This document shows, piece after piece, positions 32,919 to 44,407 of a DNA stretch of 64,000 bases; positions within the stretch are counted from its first letter, which is position 1; every line of letters begins with the position of its first letter. Position numbers and translations under genes: made by a program. Origin of the DNA: Streptomyces xylophagus. GTDB lineage: Bacteria > Actinomycetota > Actinomycetes > Streptomycetales > Streptomycetaceae. The stretch is from NCBI RefSeq assembly GCF_000716435.1, contig NZ_JNWO01000027.1:62001-126000 (forward strand), in the 5' to 3' direction. The notes under the pieces were generated by a model, which saw only the letters and a program-made list of their open reading frames with translations, had not been told where the DNA came from and did not search any database.

Positions 32919-33716
32919 ATGACGCACGCGATGCTGAAGGGGTCGAACGTCCCGCTGGAGGCCACCACGGTACGTGCCGTGCTGCGCTGGACGCCCGGGC
33001 AGGGGGTCCCGGACGTGGATGCCTCGGCTCTGCTCCTCGGCCCCGCCGGTCAGGTGCGTTCCGACGAGGACTTCGTCTTCTACAACCAGCCCCGACACCC
33101 CTCCGGGAAGGTCTGGTGGCTCGGCAAGAAGCGTGTCGCGGAGGGCCCCACCGACACGATCCAGACAGATCTCGCCGGTGTCGAGCCCGAAGTCAGCCGG
33201 ATTCTCGTGGTCGCTTCGGCGGACGAGGTCACCTTCGACCGCGTAAAGGGCCTGCGCATCCTGCTGTACGACGCGGCCGTCGCCGAGGGTGAGCCGCTGC
33301 TGTATTTCGACATCAAGCCGGAGACCGGTGAGGAGACCGCGCTGATCTGCGGCGAGTTGTACCGGCGCGGTGAGGGGTGGAAGTTCCGGGCGCTCGGCGA
33401 GGGGTATTCGAACGGGCTGCGTGGGCTGGCCATGGACTTCGGTATCACGGTGGACGAGTCGGAGACGTCTGCGCCCGCGACTTCCGAGGTTGCCCAGCCG
33501 TTGCCTCCGGCGGTTCCGGCGGTTCCTGTGCAGTTGCCTCCGGCGGTTCCTGTGCAGTCCGGGTACGGGTATCCGCAGGAGCCTGCGACTCAGCCGGCGT
33601 ACGGGTATCCGCAGGCGGCTGCCGCCGGGACGTATGGGTATCCGCAACCGGTGCCTGTGGCTGCCGCGCCGGATCCGGATTTTCGGTTGCCTCCGCAGGG
33701 GCCGCAGTTCATCTGA
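32919..33716 (+). CDS. TerD family protein with Pro/Tyr-rich repeat tail
   Basis: A 265-residue protein. Residues 1-175 form a TerD domain ([58 protein letters not shown]). These are calcium-binding beta-sandwich proteins linked to tellurite and other stress. The tail (about 176-265) is rich in Pro, Val, Gln and Ala and has three YGYPQ repeats, perhaps a contact or assembly segment. It diverges from the aldolase operon, so both probably respond to the same stress. It stands alone on the plus strand. Confidence 0.88.
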   Translation: MTHAMLKGSNVPLEATTVRAVLRWTPGQGVPDVDASALLLGPAGQVRSDEDFVFYNQPRHPSGKVWWLGKKRVAEGPTDTIQTDLAGVEPEVSRILVVASADEVTFDRVKGLRILLYDAAVAEGEPLLYFDIKPETGEETALICGELYRRGEGWKFRALGEGYSNGLRGLAMDFGITVDESETSAPATSEVAQPLPPAVPAVPVQLPPAVPVQSGYGYPQEPATQPAYGYPQAAAAGTYGYPQPVPVAAAPDPDFRLPPQGPQFI

Positions 33717-33745
33717 CGTGGGGTCGGTAGTTCGTTCGGTGCGAG

Positions 33746-33781
33746 CCGGTGGGGGCTTGTCGCGCAGTTCCCCGCGCCCCT
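33746..33781 (+). repeat. Dispersed palindromic element, copy 6
   Basis: CCGGTGGGGGCTTGTCGCGC then AGTTCCCCGCGCCCCT, followed by six A residues. It sits between the convergent TerD and TerA-like genes and could act as a terminator. Confidence 0.85.
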
Positions 33782-33787
33782 AAAAAA

Positions 33788-34522
33788 CTATCGCTCGACC
33801 TTTGTTTTGTAGCCCCGCCCCCACTGCAGTCCCCACCCATACAGCCTGTCCAGTTCTGCCTGGAAGCCGTAGACGAACTTGACCTCTCGGCGGACTACCA
33901 GCTCGCCCTTGACGTTCTCGATCATCACTACCGCGCAGGAGCGGGCCTGGGGGTGGCGTTCGTCCAGGCCTATCTCGATGCGGGGGCCGTTGCTGGGGTA
34001 GAGGGTGACGATCGCGTGGGTGCGGTCGAAGGCCGGGGTCTGGTCGTAGATGTAGACGAAGACCAGGAGGCGCTTGATCTGGTCGCGGTGGTCGAGGTTG
34101 ACGTACATCGTCTCGCCGGACGCGGAGCCGAAGCGGTCGTCGCCGCTGAGTTTCACGTACGGCGGTGAGTTGACGTCGCCGAGGAGGCCGCCGAGGGGCT
34201 GGACGACGCCCTTGGTGCCGTCCATGAGCTCGTAGAGGCAGCCGAGGTCGAGGTCGACGTTGACCATGCTCTGGCTGTGGCCCATGACCTCGGGGGGCTT
34301 GAGGGCCTTGAAGGGGTGCCGGAGCAGGCTTTCCCGCTGGAGGCCGCCGATGTCGGAGGTCCGCATCCGCCAGGTGAGGTTGACGCGCAGGTTGCCGGTG
34401 GCCGCGCCCTGTTTGGTGAGCGAGACCTGGTGGTGCCGTTTGGTCAGTTCGATCGCGTTGCTGGCGGCGCTGCCCGAGTCGAAGTCGATCTCGCGCCGCC
34501 AGATTCCGTCGAAGAAGCCCAT
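33788..34522 (-). CDS. TerA/TerD-like tellurium resistance protein
   Basis: A 244-residue protein starting MGFFDGIWRREIDFDSGSAA. Later it shows MVNVDLDLGCLYELMDGTKG, RLLVFVYIYD and IEIGLDE, a divergent TerD-like beta-sandwich of the TerA type. TerA-like proteins occur with TerD and TerC in stress clusters and may form membrane-linked metal-sensing assemblies. ATG 34522 follows a G-rich site; upstream in-frame sequence is not conserved-looking. It is the last gene of a minus-strand set with DUF475 and two TerD genes, though a hairpin at 34560-34603 may separate it. Confidence 0.8.
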   Translation of the reverse strand: MGFFDGIWRREIDFDSGSAASNAIELTKRHHQVSLTKQGAATGNLRVNLTWRMRTSDIGGLQRESLLRHPFKALKPPEVMGHSQSMVNVDLDLGCLYELMDGTKGVVQPLGGLLGDVNSPPYVKLSGDDRFGSASGETMYVNLDHRDQIKRLLVFVYIYDQTPAFDRTHAIVTLYPSNGPRIEIGLDERHPQARSCAVVMIENVKGELVVRREVKFVYGFQAELDRLYGWGLQWGRGYKTKVER

Positions 34523-34559
34523 TCCCGCCCCCACGTCCACATGACTCACGACAAAGCTG

Positions 34560-34603
34560 TCGGGGCGGCGGACCGAGGGCATGTCCTCTGTCTGCCGCCC
34601 CGA
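34560..34603 (-). terminator. Long-loop inverted repeat after the DUF475 gene
   Basis: TCGGGGCGGC (34560-34569) and GCCGCCCCGA (34594-34603) pair perfectly across a 24-base loop, between the DUF475 stop and the TerA-like start. Confidence 0.5.
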
Positions 34604-34631
34604 ACAGAGCGTTCCCTTACCAGGGAGCTTG

Positions 34632-35636
34632 TCACACCCCGGACGAGACCTCAGTCTTCTCGTCCGAGCCTGCTTTTCCCTCGGCTTCCGCCAGGGCCTT
34701 GTTCCTGCGGACCGAGGACCAGAAGGACCAGCCGATCAGGATGACGCCTACGAGGCCGGTGATGACCTCGTTGATCTGGTACTGGATGGTGACCATGAGG
34801 ATCACGGCCAGGGCGCCGATCGCGTAGTGGGCGCCGTGCTCCAGGTAGACGTAGTCGTCGAGGGTGCCCTGGCGGACCAGGTAGACCGTCAGCGAGCGGA
34901 CGTACATCGCGCCGATGCCCAGGCCCAGGGCCATGAGGACGATGTCGTTGGTGATGGCGAAGGCGCCGATCACGCCGTCGAAGGAGAAGGACGCGTCCAG
35001 GACTTCCAGGTACAGGAACATGAAGAACGCCGCCTGGCCGGCGAGGACGACCGCCGAGCGCTGCTTGCCGGTGCGCGCGGCCTCTTCCTCCTCCTCGTGC
35101 TCCCGCTCCTCTTCTTCCTCGAGCTTGTCCTCGAAGTAGCCGGAGAGTCCGCCGACGATCATGTACGTGATCAGTCCGGAGATACCGGCGATCAGGACCG
35201 TCTGCGCCTTGTCGGCGTGGGCGCCACCGTGCTGGTGGGCGTGGGCCGCGAAGGTGAAGGAGGTGATCAGCAGGACGATCAGGGCAATGCAGACCGACAG
35301 CATGTCGACCTTGCCGAGCTTGGCGAGCGGGCGCTCGATCCAGCGCAGCCACTGGATGTCACGGTCCTCGAAGATGAAGTCGAGGAAGATCATCAGCAGG
35401 AACATGCCGCCGAAGGCCGCGATCGCCGGGTGGGCGTCGGTGACCAGCTGCTGGTAGTGGTCCTTGTTGTTGAGCGCGAGGTCGACCGCGTCGATCGGGC
35501 CGATCTTGGCGGTGACGGCGACGATCACGACAGGGAACACCAGCCGCATGCCGAAGACGGCGATCAGGACGCCCACCGTGAGGAAGATCTTCTGCCAGAA
35601 GGCGGACATCTTCTTCAGGATCCCGGCGTTGACCAC
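34632..35636 (-). CDS. DUF475 / TerC-like integral membrane protein
   Basis: A 334-residue protein with about eight hydrophobic helices and conserved acidic residues inside them (VIVAVTAKIGPIDAVDLAL, LEVLDASFSFDGVIGAFAIT), as in the TerC family, where they probably bind metal ions. A very acidic loop EDKLEEEEEREHEEEEEAA lies near the middle, and HAHQHGGAHADK could bind metal. TerC proteins work with TerD in tellurite resistance and some help export manganese to secreted enzymes. GTG 35636 has GGGGGAG 8 bases upstream. Confidence 0.85.
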   Translation of the reverse strand: MVNAGILKKMSAFWQKIFLTVGVLIAVFGMRLVFPVVIVAVTAKIGPIDAVDLALNNKDHYQQLVTDAHPAIAAFGGMFLLMIFLDFIFEDRDIQWLRWIERPLAKLGKVDMLSVCIALIVLLITSFTFAAHAHQHGGAHADKAQTVLIAGISGLITYMIVGGLSGYFEDKLEEEEEREHEEEEEAARTGKQRSAVVLAGQAAFFMFLYLEVLDASFSFDGVIGAFAITNDIVLMALGLGIGAMYVRSLTVYLVRQGTLDDYVYLEHGAHYAIGALAVILMVTIQYQINEVITGLVGVILIGWSFWSSVRRNKALAEAEGKAGSDEKTEVSSGV

Positions 35637-35744
35637 CGCGTTGCTCCCCCGCGCCGTACTCGGCTTTACTTAAAATTTGACTTCGAGCACAGAGTCTAGA
35701 GGGAGACTCCCCCGGCCGGGACAGCCGGGCGGGACCAGCGCCCT

Positions 35745-36323
35745 TTACGAGACGTTGACCCCGAAGTCCATCGCGATGCCCCGCAGTCCGGACGCGTACC
35801 CCTGACCGACCGCCCTGAACTTCCACTCGCCCTGGTAGCGGTAGAGCTCGCCGAAGATCATGGCCGTCTCGGTGGAGGCGTCCTCGGAGAGGTCGTAGCG
35901 GGCCAGCTCCTGGCCGTCGGCCTGGTTGACGACGCGGATGAACGCGTTGCTGACCTGTCCGAAGGTCTGGCCGCGGTTGTCGGCGTCGTGGATGGAGACC
36001 GGGAAGGTGATCTTGTCGCAGTTGGCCGGCACCTTCAGGAGGTCGACCAGGATCGACTCGTCGTCGCCCTCGCCCTCACCTGTGAGGTTGTCGCCGGTGT
36101 GCTCCACCGAGCCTTCCGGGCTCTTGAGCTGGTTGTAGAAGACGAACCACTCGTCCCCGAGCACCCGGCCGCCGCTGTTCAGCAGCAGTGCGCTGGCGTC
36201 GAGGTCGAAGTCGGCTCCGGTGGTGGAACGCGCGTCCCAGCCGAGCCCGATCAGTACGTTCGTGAGGTTCGGTGCGGCCTTGGACAGGGAGACATTGCCC
36301 CCCTTGGCGAGCGTGACGCCCAT
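35745..36323 (-). CDS. TerD family protein
   Basis: A 192-residue single-domain TerD protein: [47 protein letters not shown], and acidic [14 protein letters not shown] (calcium site). It ends [20 protein letters not shown]. It is about two-thirds identical by eye to the next TerD gene upstream, suggesting tandem duplication. The family binds calcium and is linked to stress response and differentiation in Streptomyces. It lies between the DUF475 gene and a hairpin after the other TerD gene. Confidence 0.93.
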   Translation of the reverse strand: MGVTLAKGGNVSLSKAAPNLTNVLIGLGWDARSTTGADFDLDASALLLNSGGRVLGDEWFVFYNQLKSPEGSVEHTGDNLTGEGEGDDESILVDLLKVPANCDKITFPVSIHDADNRGQTFGQVSNAFIRVVNQADGQELARYDLSEDASTETAMIFGELYRYQGEWKFRAVGQGYASGLRGIAMDFGVNVS

Positions 36324-36390
36324 AGTGCTGGTCCTCCCCGAGGCGATGCTTCTTTGGTTGTCGTGCGCTCCCCCAGCGGGGGACCCCCCG

Positions 36391-36417
36391 GGCGCCGCAC
36401 GCGAACCGTGCGGCGCC
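36391..36417 (-). terminator. Hairpin between the two TerD genes
   Basis: GGCGCCGCACG (36391-36401) and CGTGCGGCGCC (36407-36417) pair perfectly around CGAAC. It may end or attenuate the transcript of the upstream TerD gene. Confidence 0.65.
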
Positions 36418-36467
36418 GGGCGGTGAAGCTGTCGTACGGCAGATGTCCGTACGTCGGACTTCGTACG

Positions 36468-37043
36468 TCAGACGTTGACGCCGAAGTCCTGGGCGATGCC
36501 GCGCAGGCCCGAGGCGTAGCCCTGGCCGATGGCGCGGAACTTCCACTCCGCGCCGTTGCGGTACAGCTCGCCGAAGACCATGGCCGTCTCGGTCGAGGCG
36601 TCCTCGGAGAGGTCGTAGCGGGCGATCTCGGCGCCGCCCGCCTGGTTCACCACGCGGATGAACGCGTTGCGGACCTGGCCGAAGGACTGCTGGCGGTTCT
36701 CGGCGTCGTAGATCGAGACCGGGAAGGTGATCTTGTCGACGTCGGCCGGGACCGCCGCGAGGTTCACCTTGATCGCCTCGTCGTCGCCCTCGCCCTCACC
36801 GGTGGTGTTGTCACCGGTGTGCTCGACGGAGCCGTCGGGGCTCTTGAGGTTGTTGAAGAAGACGAAGTTGGCGTCGCTCGCGACCTTGCCCGCGCTGTTC
36901 AGCAGCAGTGCGCTGGCGTCGAGGTCGAAGTCGGTACCGGTGGTGGTGCGGACGTCCCACCCCAGACCGACGATGACCGCGGTCAGGCCCGGGGCCTCCT
37001 TGGTCAGTGAAACGTTGCCGCCCTTGCTGAGGCTGACTCCCAC
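36468..37043 (-). CDS. TerD family protein (tandem paralogue)
   Basis: A 191-residue TerD protein: [67 protein letters not shown] and a closing [17 protein letters not shown]. The canonical length and intact acidic loops suggest a working calcium-binding protein. It is a close paralogue of the neighbour at 35745-36323. Upstream lie a peroxiredoxin and DUF3052, an order I associate with Streptomyces next to aceE. Confidence 0.93.
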   Translation of the reverse strand: MGVSLSKGGNVSLTKEAPGLTAVIVGLGWDVRTTTGTDFDLDASALLLNSAGKVASDANFVFFNNLKSPDGSVEHTGDNTTGEGEGDDEAIKVNLAAVPADVDKITFPVSIYDAENRQQSFGQVRNAFIRVVNQAGGAEIARYDLSEDASTETAMVFGELYRNGAEWKFRAIGQGYASGLRGIAQDFGVNV

Positions 37044-37156
37044 GAGTCCTCCATTGGTGTCCAGGGGCGGGGATGCCCCGTAGTGCGTCGGTATCGGATC
37101 AACGTCTCGATCCTAGTGACGGGTTCCCGACCCTCGCAGGCCCTGGAACCTAACAA

Positions 37157-37615
37157 TCAGAGGGTGTCGAGCGCCTTCACGTACTCGCCCAGGTCGCGCG
37201 CGTCCGGCAGGCCGTTGACCACGGTCCAGCGCACGACGCCCTCCTTGTCGATGATGAAGGTTCCGCGCACGGCGCAACCCTTGTCCTCGTCGAAGACGCC
37301 GTACGCGCGCGAAGTGTTGCCGTGCGGCCAGAAGTCGGAGAGCAGCGGGTACTCCAGGCCCTCCTGCTCGGCGAAGACGCGCAGGGTGTGGATGGAGTCG
37401 TTCGAGACCGCGAGGAGTTGGGTGTCGCGGTCGGTGAACTGCGGCAGGTTGTCGCGCAGGGAGCACAGTTCGCCGGTGCAGACGCCGGTGAAGGCGAAGG
37501 GGTAGAAGAGCAGCACCACGTTCTTCTCGCCCCGGAAGTCGGAGAGCTTCACGGTGGCGCCGTGGTTGTCCTTGAGCTCGAAATCGGGGGCCTTTTCGCC
37601 GACCTGGATCGCCAT
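37157..37615 (-). CDS. Peroxiredoxin (AhpE/Bcp-like)
   Basis: A 152-residue thioredoxin-fold protein with [20 protein letters not shown] and the peroxidatic motif [13 protein letters not shown], with the active Cys in [20 protein letters not shown] follows. Such enzymes reduce hydroperoxides; a second Cys five residues on could act as the resolving residue. It fits oxidative or metal stress defence next to the ter genes. ATG 37615 has AGGA upstream; the frame to 37657 is not needed. Confidence 0.9.
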   Translation of the reverse strand: MAIQVGEKAPDFELKDNHGATVKLSDFRGEKNVVLLFYPFAFTGVCTGELCSLRDNLPQFTDRDTQLLAVSNDSIHTLRVFAEQEGLEYPLLSDFWPHGNTSRAYGVFDEDKGCAVRGTFIIDKEGVVRWTVVNGLPDARDLGEYVKALDTL

Positions 37616-37694
37616 TCGTCCTGAATCCCTTCGGTGGGGCTGTTCGGGTGAGACCACCCTGCGACCACCCTACGCAGCGATCACCGCATGCGGA

Positions 37695-37723
37695 CGGACG
37701 GGCTGGCGTGGCCAGCCCGTCCG
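37695..37723 (-). terminator. Terminator after the DUF3052 gene
   Basis: CGGACGGGCTGGC (37695-37707) and GCCAGCCCGTCCG (37711-37723) form a perfect 13-base-pair stem with a GTG loop, between the DUF3052 stop and the peroxiredoxin start. Confidence 0.8.
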
Positions 37724-37753
37724 GTGATTCGACGATCGAGGTACCTCCGTGGA

Positions 37754-38191
37754 CTACCTCTTGGACTTGGCTGCCTTGGGCGTCACCAGCCGGCTGCCAC
37801 TCCAGTCCTTGCCCACGCTGACGCTCTTGGCCGCGGAAAGGCCCGCGGTCGTGGCGGCTTCCGAGATGTCGCTGGGCTCGACGTAGCCGTCACGGCCGGT
37901 CTTCGGCGTCAGCAGCAGGATCGAGCCGCCCTCCTCGACGTACGAGATGGCGTCCACCAGCACGTCGGTCAGGTCGCCGTCCTCGTCGCGGAACCACAGC
38001 ACCACGGCATCGGCGACGTCGTCGTAGTCCTCGTCCACCAGGTCGCTGCCGATGACTTCTTCAATGGCCTCGCGGAGTTCCTGGTCTACGTCGTCGTCGT
38101 AGCCGATCTCCTGGACCACCTGCTCGGGCTGGAACCCCAGCCTGACGGCAGGGTTCGTCCGCTCCTCCGCGTGGTCCGCGGTCGCGCTCAC
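37754..38191 (-). CDS. DUF3052 domain-containing protein
   Basis: A 145-residue acidic protein with RLGFQPEQVVQEIGYDDDVD, ELREAIEEVIGSDLVDEDYDD and EEGGSILLLTPKTGRDGYVEP, matching the actinobacterial DUF3052 family. Function is unknown. GTG 38191 has an ideal AGGAGG 6 bases upstream, so the longer frame to 38284 is rejected. It diverges from aceE, an order I recall from other Streptomyces. Confidence 0.88.
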   Translation of the reverse strand: MSATADHAEERTNPAVRLGFQPEQVVQEIGYDDDVDQELREAIEEVIGSDLVDEDYDDVADAVVLWFRDEDGDLTDVLVDAISYVEEGGSILLLTPKTGRDGYVEPSDISEAATTAGLSAAKSVSVGKDWSGSRLVTPKAAKSKR

Positions 38192-38553
38192 GGGTTGCCT
38201 CCTGATCATGTCTTGATGAATGTCCAGCCACGCGCGTGCGCGAAGCATTGGCCGTAGTCCACACGGACGGGCCGGATCGCGCAAGTACCCGGCGATTCGG
38301 AACGCCGAAACGGTGACGATCCTGGCCGTGTCGCCGCAACTCCAGGCACGCTATCGCGGCCGCCGGTGACGTACACCACAGCGTTCTGCCCGGTTTGCAC
38401 GTTTGAGAACCCTCCGAGGGTACGCGACTCGAATGGCTTTGCTAAACGAGTCACGGTTACCTCACGGTAGAGATGACGATTGCCGCCCTGCGGTAGACCA
38501 TGGGGAACGGTGCAGCCCCCTCACCCAGCTCCCTCTGACAGGTAAGGAACAGC
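38192..38553. promoter_or_regulatory. 362-base divergent gap before aceE
   Basis: No gene is seen. The sequence includes a spaced inverted repeat GACTCG (38426-38431) and CGAGTC (38447-38452) with 15 bases between, upstream of aceE. It may be an operator; no regulator is identified. The first 100 bases belong to the DUF3052 promoter side. Confidence 0.35.
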
Positions 38554-41301
<2,748 letters not shown>

Positions 41302-41322
41302 TCGTTTTTCGGGTGCGGGTGC

Positions 41323-41355
41323 GTGGGGGCTGGTCGCGCAGTTCCCCGCGCCCCT
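41323..41355 (+). repeat. Dispersed palindromic element, copy 7
   Basis: GTGGGGGCTGGTCGCGCAGT then TCCCCGCGCCCCT, 22 bases after the aceE stop and directly before a hairpin. Confidence 0.85.
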
Positions 41356-41385
41356 TAAAGGCGGCCCCTTCGGGGCGCCTTTAAG
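41354..41385 (+). terminator. Terminator after aceE
   Basis: CTTAAAGGCGGCCCC pairs with GGGGCGCCTTTAAG around a short TTC loop with one bulge. It begins inside the last bases of repeat copy 7 and ends 17 bases before the channel gene start. Confidence 0.7.
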
Positions 41386-41402
41386 CGCCCTACCATGCGG
41401 GC

Positions 41403-42164
41403 ATGAACGAACTGTCGGCGCAAGTCCGTTGGGAGCAGCGGACTCAGCGGCCGTTGTTGGCGCTCGCCGTTGGGTTTGCCGTTGCCTATGCCGTGCCGAT
41501 CGTGGACACCACCGCCGGGCATTCACTGACGGCGGTGTGCACGGCGGTCGAGTGGGTGGTGTGGGCGGCGTTCGCCGTCGACTATCTGATGCGGCTCGCG
41601 ATGTCGCGGGACCGGCGGCGGTTCGTGCGGACGCACTGGATGGATCTGTGCGCGGTCGTGCTGCCGATACTCCAGCCGCTGCGGCTGCTGCGCATGGTGT
41701 CGACGCTGATACTCGTCGGGCGGCGCGCCCGGATGGCCTCGCAGATCCAGCTGACGACCTATGTCGCCGGCGCGGTGATCGGGCTGCTGATGTTCGGCTC
41801 GCTCGCGGTGCTCTCCGTCGAACGGGACTCGCCCAACGGGAACATCCGGACGCTGGGTGACGCCGTGTGGTGGTCGTTCACCACGATGACGACGGTGGGG
41901 TACGGGGACCACGCGCCGACCACCGGGCTCGGGCGGATGATCGCCGTCGGGCTGATGCTGTCCGGCATCGCGCTGCTCGGTGTCGTCACCGCGAACATCG
42001 CCACGTGGTTCATCGCCCGGTTCGAGAAGGACGACGTGGAGGAGCGGCGCCAGACGCAGGCGATCGAGGCGCTGACGGCGGAGGTGCGGGCGCTGCGGGC
42101 GGAGGTGGCCGCCCTGTCGGGGGCGCCGAGCCTGGTCAGCCGCGGTTCAGAAGAACGTCCATAG
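41403..42164 (+). CDS. Voltage-gated-type potassium channel protein
   Basis: A 253-residue membrane protein with about six helices and the potassium selectivity filter TTVGYGD between the last two. RRARMASQI and an Arg-containing helix (LQPLRLLRMV) suggest a reduced voltage-sensor-like part. The C-terminus (about 205-240) is a coiled coil (RRQTQAIEALTAEVRALRAEV), likely for tetramer assembly. It should let potassium pass the cytoplasmic membrane. The last 18 bases overlap the convergent small membrane protein gene. Confidence 0.88.
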   Translation: MNELSAQVRWEQRTQRPLLALAVGFAVAYAVPIVDTTAGHSLTAVCTAVEWVVWAAFAVDYLMRLAMSRDRRRFVRTHWMDLCAVVLPILQPLRLLRMVSTLILVGRRARMASQIQLTTYVAGAVIGLLMFGSLAVLSVERDSPNGNIRTLGDAVWWSFTTMTTVGYGDHAPTTGLGRMIAVGLMLSGIALLGVVTANIATWFIARFEKDDVEERRQTQAIEALTAEVRALRAEVAALSGAPSLVSRGSEERP

Positions 42165-42434
42165 CACCGCCGCCACCGTGTCGATCGCGCCCAGGACGAG
42201 GGCCACCAACGCCATCACCCGGCGTGAGCCCGTCCACCTGCGGCCCATGGCCAGCCAGCCGCAGATCACCGCGATCGGGCCGAGGACGATCCCCAGGTTC
42301 CCCGCCAGGAAGAAGCCCGCGATCGCGCAGACCAGTCCGACGATGGCGAGGGTCGCGCGGTCCGGCCCGTTCCGTTGCCCCATGCGGCCACGCGAGCGGG
42401 GGTTCCTGCGCGTTCCGTTGCCGAAGCCCGTCAT
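42147..42434 (-). CDS. Small DUF4190-like membrane protein
   Basis: A 95-residue protein with a basic N-terminus (MTGFGNGTRRNPRSRGR) and two hydrophobic helices (LAIVGLVCAIAGFFLAGNLG and VMALVALVLGAIDTVAAVLW) around a short loop WLAMGRR. This arrangement resembles DUF4190 membrane proteins of unknown function. ATG 42434 is used; a longer frame starts at 42488. It is convergent with the potassium channel gene. Confidence 0.65.
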   Translation of the reverse strand: MTGFGNGTRRNPRSRGRMGQRNGPDRATLAIVGLVCAIAGFFLAGNLGIVLGPIAVICGWLAMGRRWTGSRRVMALVALVLGAIDTVAAVLWTFF

Positions 42435-42529
42435 CGTCAACTCCCTGGGCGTCCATGCCAGTTCGGCCGGTTCAGCTGGTGCGGCCAATTTCGGTTACGA
42501 CGATCGGATACCCGCGTACGCAAGAAAAA

Positions 42530-42565
42530 AGCCTGCTTGCGCGCTGCCCCCCTCCGGCAGCGCGC
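42530..42565 (-). terminator. Rho-independent-type terminator after the MFS gene
   Basis: On the minus strand a perfect ten-base-pair stem (GCGCGCTGCC 42539-42548 with GGCAGCGCGC 42556-42565) is followed by AAGCAGGC and six T residues. A T-run is unusual for this GC-rich genome. It lies downstream of the exporter gene and upstream of the small membrane protein. Confidence 0.7.
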
Positions 42566-42704
42566 CGCAGACCACTCGTCCTCCCTGCCCTGCGGAGGAC
42601 TTGACCCACTGTGACCTGCGGCGCGTACCGGGCGCCAGGAATCTTTAGCGCAGTCACCCTGATAGGCGAACTCGCCCTGAATCAGGGTCAGATGTGCATG
42701 GCCG

Positions 42705-44324
42705 TCAGATGTGCGCGGCGCCCGCGCCCGCCTCCGCGTTCTCGCCGCGCTTGGTGAGGAGTGCGACGAACACCGCGACCACCGCGACGCCGGCGGCGAC
42801 GAGGCAGGCGAGGCTCATGCCGGAGATGAACGTGTCGTGGGCGACCGTCGTGATCTTCGCGGCGATGGCCTCCGGGGTGTTCGGGGCGATCGGGGCCACG
42901 CCGACCTGGACCGCCTCGGCGGCCGCGTCGAGCTGGGGCTGGGTGAGCTTGGGCAGGCCCGCGTCCGTCCAGTTGCCGGCCAGGTCGCTGTCGACGCGGG
43001 AGGCCATGACGGCGCCGAGGACGGCCGTACCGAGGCTGCCGCCGATCTGCATCGCGGCCTGCTGGAGACCACCGGCGACGCCGGAGAGCTCCATGGGGGC
43101 GTTGCCCACGATGACCTCGGTGGCGCCGACCATCACGGGGGCGAGGCCCAGGCCCAGCAGGGCGAACCAGATCGACATGACGGCGCTGCCGGTGTCCGAG
43201 GTGAGGGTGGACATGCCGAACATGGCGATCGCGGTGGCCGCCATGCCGCCGGCGAGCGGGATGCGGGGGCCGAGCTTGGTGATCGCGGCGCCGGCGAGCG
43301 GGGAGCCGACGATCATCATCCCGGTGAGCGGGAGGAGGTGGAGACCGGCGTCGATCGGGCTCATGCCGTGCACGTTCTGGAGGTAGAACGTCACGAAGAA
43401 CAGGCCGCCCATGAAGGCGATCGCCATCAGGACCATCAACACGACGCCCGCGGACAGCGGGACCGAGCGGAACAGGCCCAGGGGGATGAGGGGTTCCTTC
43501 ACCCGCTGCTCCCAGAAGGCGAACAGGGCGAAGCCCAGCACGGACACGGCGAGGAACGTCCAGGTCGTGCCGGAGCCCCAGCCCCAGGTGGGCGCCTTGA
43601 TGAGGGCCCAGACGAGGCAGAACATCGCGCCGGAGAGCAGCACGATGCCGAGGATGTCGAAAGAGCGGGGGGCGTTCTCCGCGCGGTGGTCGCGCAGGAT
43701 CAGCAGGCCGAGGATCAGCGCGATGGCGCCGACCGGCACGTTGATGAAGAACACCGACTGCCAGTTGACGTGTTCGACGAGGACGCCGCCGAGGATCGGG
43801 CCGCCCGCGGTGGAGGCGCCGATGACCATGCCCCACAGGCCGATGGCCATGTTGAGCTTCTCGGCGGGGAAGGTGGCCCGCAGCAGGCCGAGCGCGGCCG
43901 GCATCAGCAGCGCGCCGAACAGGCCCTGGAGCACGCGGAAGGTGACCACGAACGCGATGCTGTGGGAGAGGCCGATGGCGCCGGACGCGAGGGCGAAGCC
44001 GCTCACGCCGATCAGGAAGGTCTGGCGGTGGCCGAAGCGGTCACCGAGCTTGCCGGCGGTGATGAGGGAGACCGCGAGGGCGAGGAAGTAGCCGTTGGTG
44101 ATCCACTGGACGTCGGCGAAGCTGGCACCGAGGTCCTTCTGGATGGCCGGGTTGGCGATGGCGACGATGGTGCCGTCGAGGGCCACCATCATGACGCCGA
44201 CGGCGACGGTTATGAGGGTGAACCACGGGTGGCCGCGCAGCCCCTGCGGCGGCGTCGGGTCGGACGGGGCGGCTGGTGCCTTGTCCCCCGGCCCCGTCGC
44301 GCTGATGGTGGTCTGACTAGTCAT
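42705..44324 (-). CDS. MFS drug exporter, DHA2 (EmrB/QacA) family
   Basis: A 539-residue protein with about 14 membrane helices. It has VALDGTIVAIANPAIQKDL (helix 1 motif D1), GKLGDRFGHRQTFL (motif A) and GASTAGGPILGGVLVEHVNW (motif C of proton-driven exporters). DHA2 members pump out drugs, dyes or self-made antibiotics. It diverges from a TetR gene with a shared inverted-repeat operator, so it is probably induced by the regulator's ligand. The substrate is unknown. Confidence 0.92.
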   Translation of the reverse strand: MTSQTTISATGPGDKAPAAPSDPTPPQGLRGHPWFTLITVAVGVMMVALDGTIVAIANPAIQKDLGASFADVQWITNGYFLALAVSLITAGKLGDRFGHRQTFLIGVSGFALASGAIGLSHSIAFVVTFRVLQGLFGALLMPAALGLLRATFPAEKLNMAIGLWGMVIGASTAGGPILGGVLVEHVNWQSVFFINVPVGAIALILGLLILRDHRAENAPRSFDILGIVLLSGAMFCLVWALIKAPTWGWGSGTTWTFLAVSVLGFALFAFWEQRVKEPLIPLGLFRSVPLSAGVVLMVLMAIAFMGGLFFVTFYLQNVHGMSPIDAGLHLLPLTGMMIVGSPLAGAAITKLGPRIPLAGGMAATAIAMFGMSTLTSDTGSAVMSIWFALLGLGLAPVMVGATEVIVGNAPMELSGVAGGLQQAAMQIGGSLGTAVLGAVMASRVDSDLAGNWTDAGLPKLTQPQLDAAAEAVQVGVAPIAPNTPEAIAAKITTVAHDTFISGMSLACLVAAGVAVVAVFVALLTKRGENAEAGAGAAHI

Positions 44325-44407
44325 GCGTTCGAGGCTAATGTCAGCCGCTGACAGTTGACAAACAGATTCAGATGTCGGCCACTGTCAACAATCACGAGGA
44401 GAACAGC
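44325..44407. promoter_or_regulatory. MFS/TetR divergent operator-promoter
   Basis: TGTCAGC-C-GCTGACA (44339-44353) is a perfect seven-base inverted repeat. A weaker relative TGTCGGC-C-ACTGTCA lies near 44374-44388. TTGACA boxes occur on both strands (44355-44360, and TGTCAA 44383-44388), consistent with overlapping divergent promoters repressed by the TetR protein. Confidence 0.65.

Noticed and set aside
42600..42704. Riboswitch or small RNA between the exporter and the small membrane gene
   Set aside because: Apart from the terminator stem, I could not find a conserved riboswitch core or a promoter for a small RNA.
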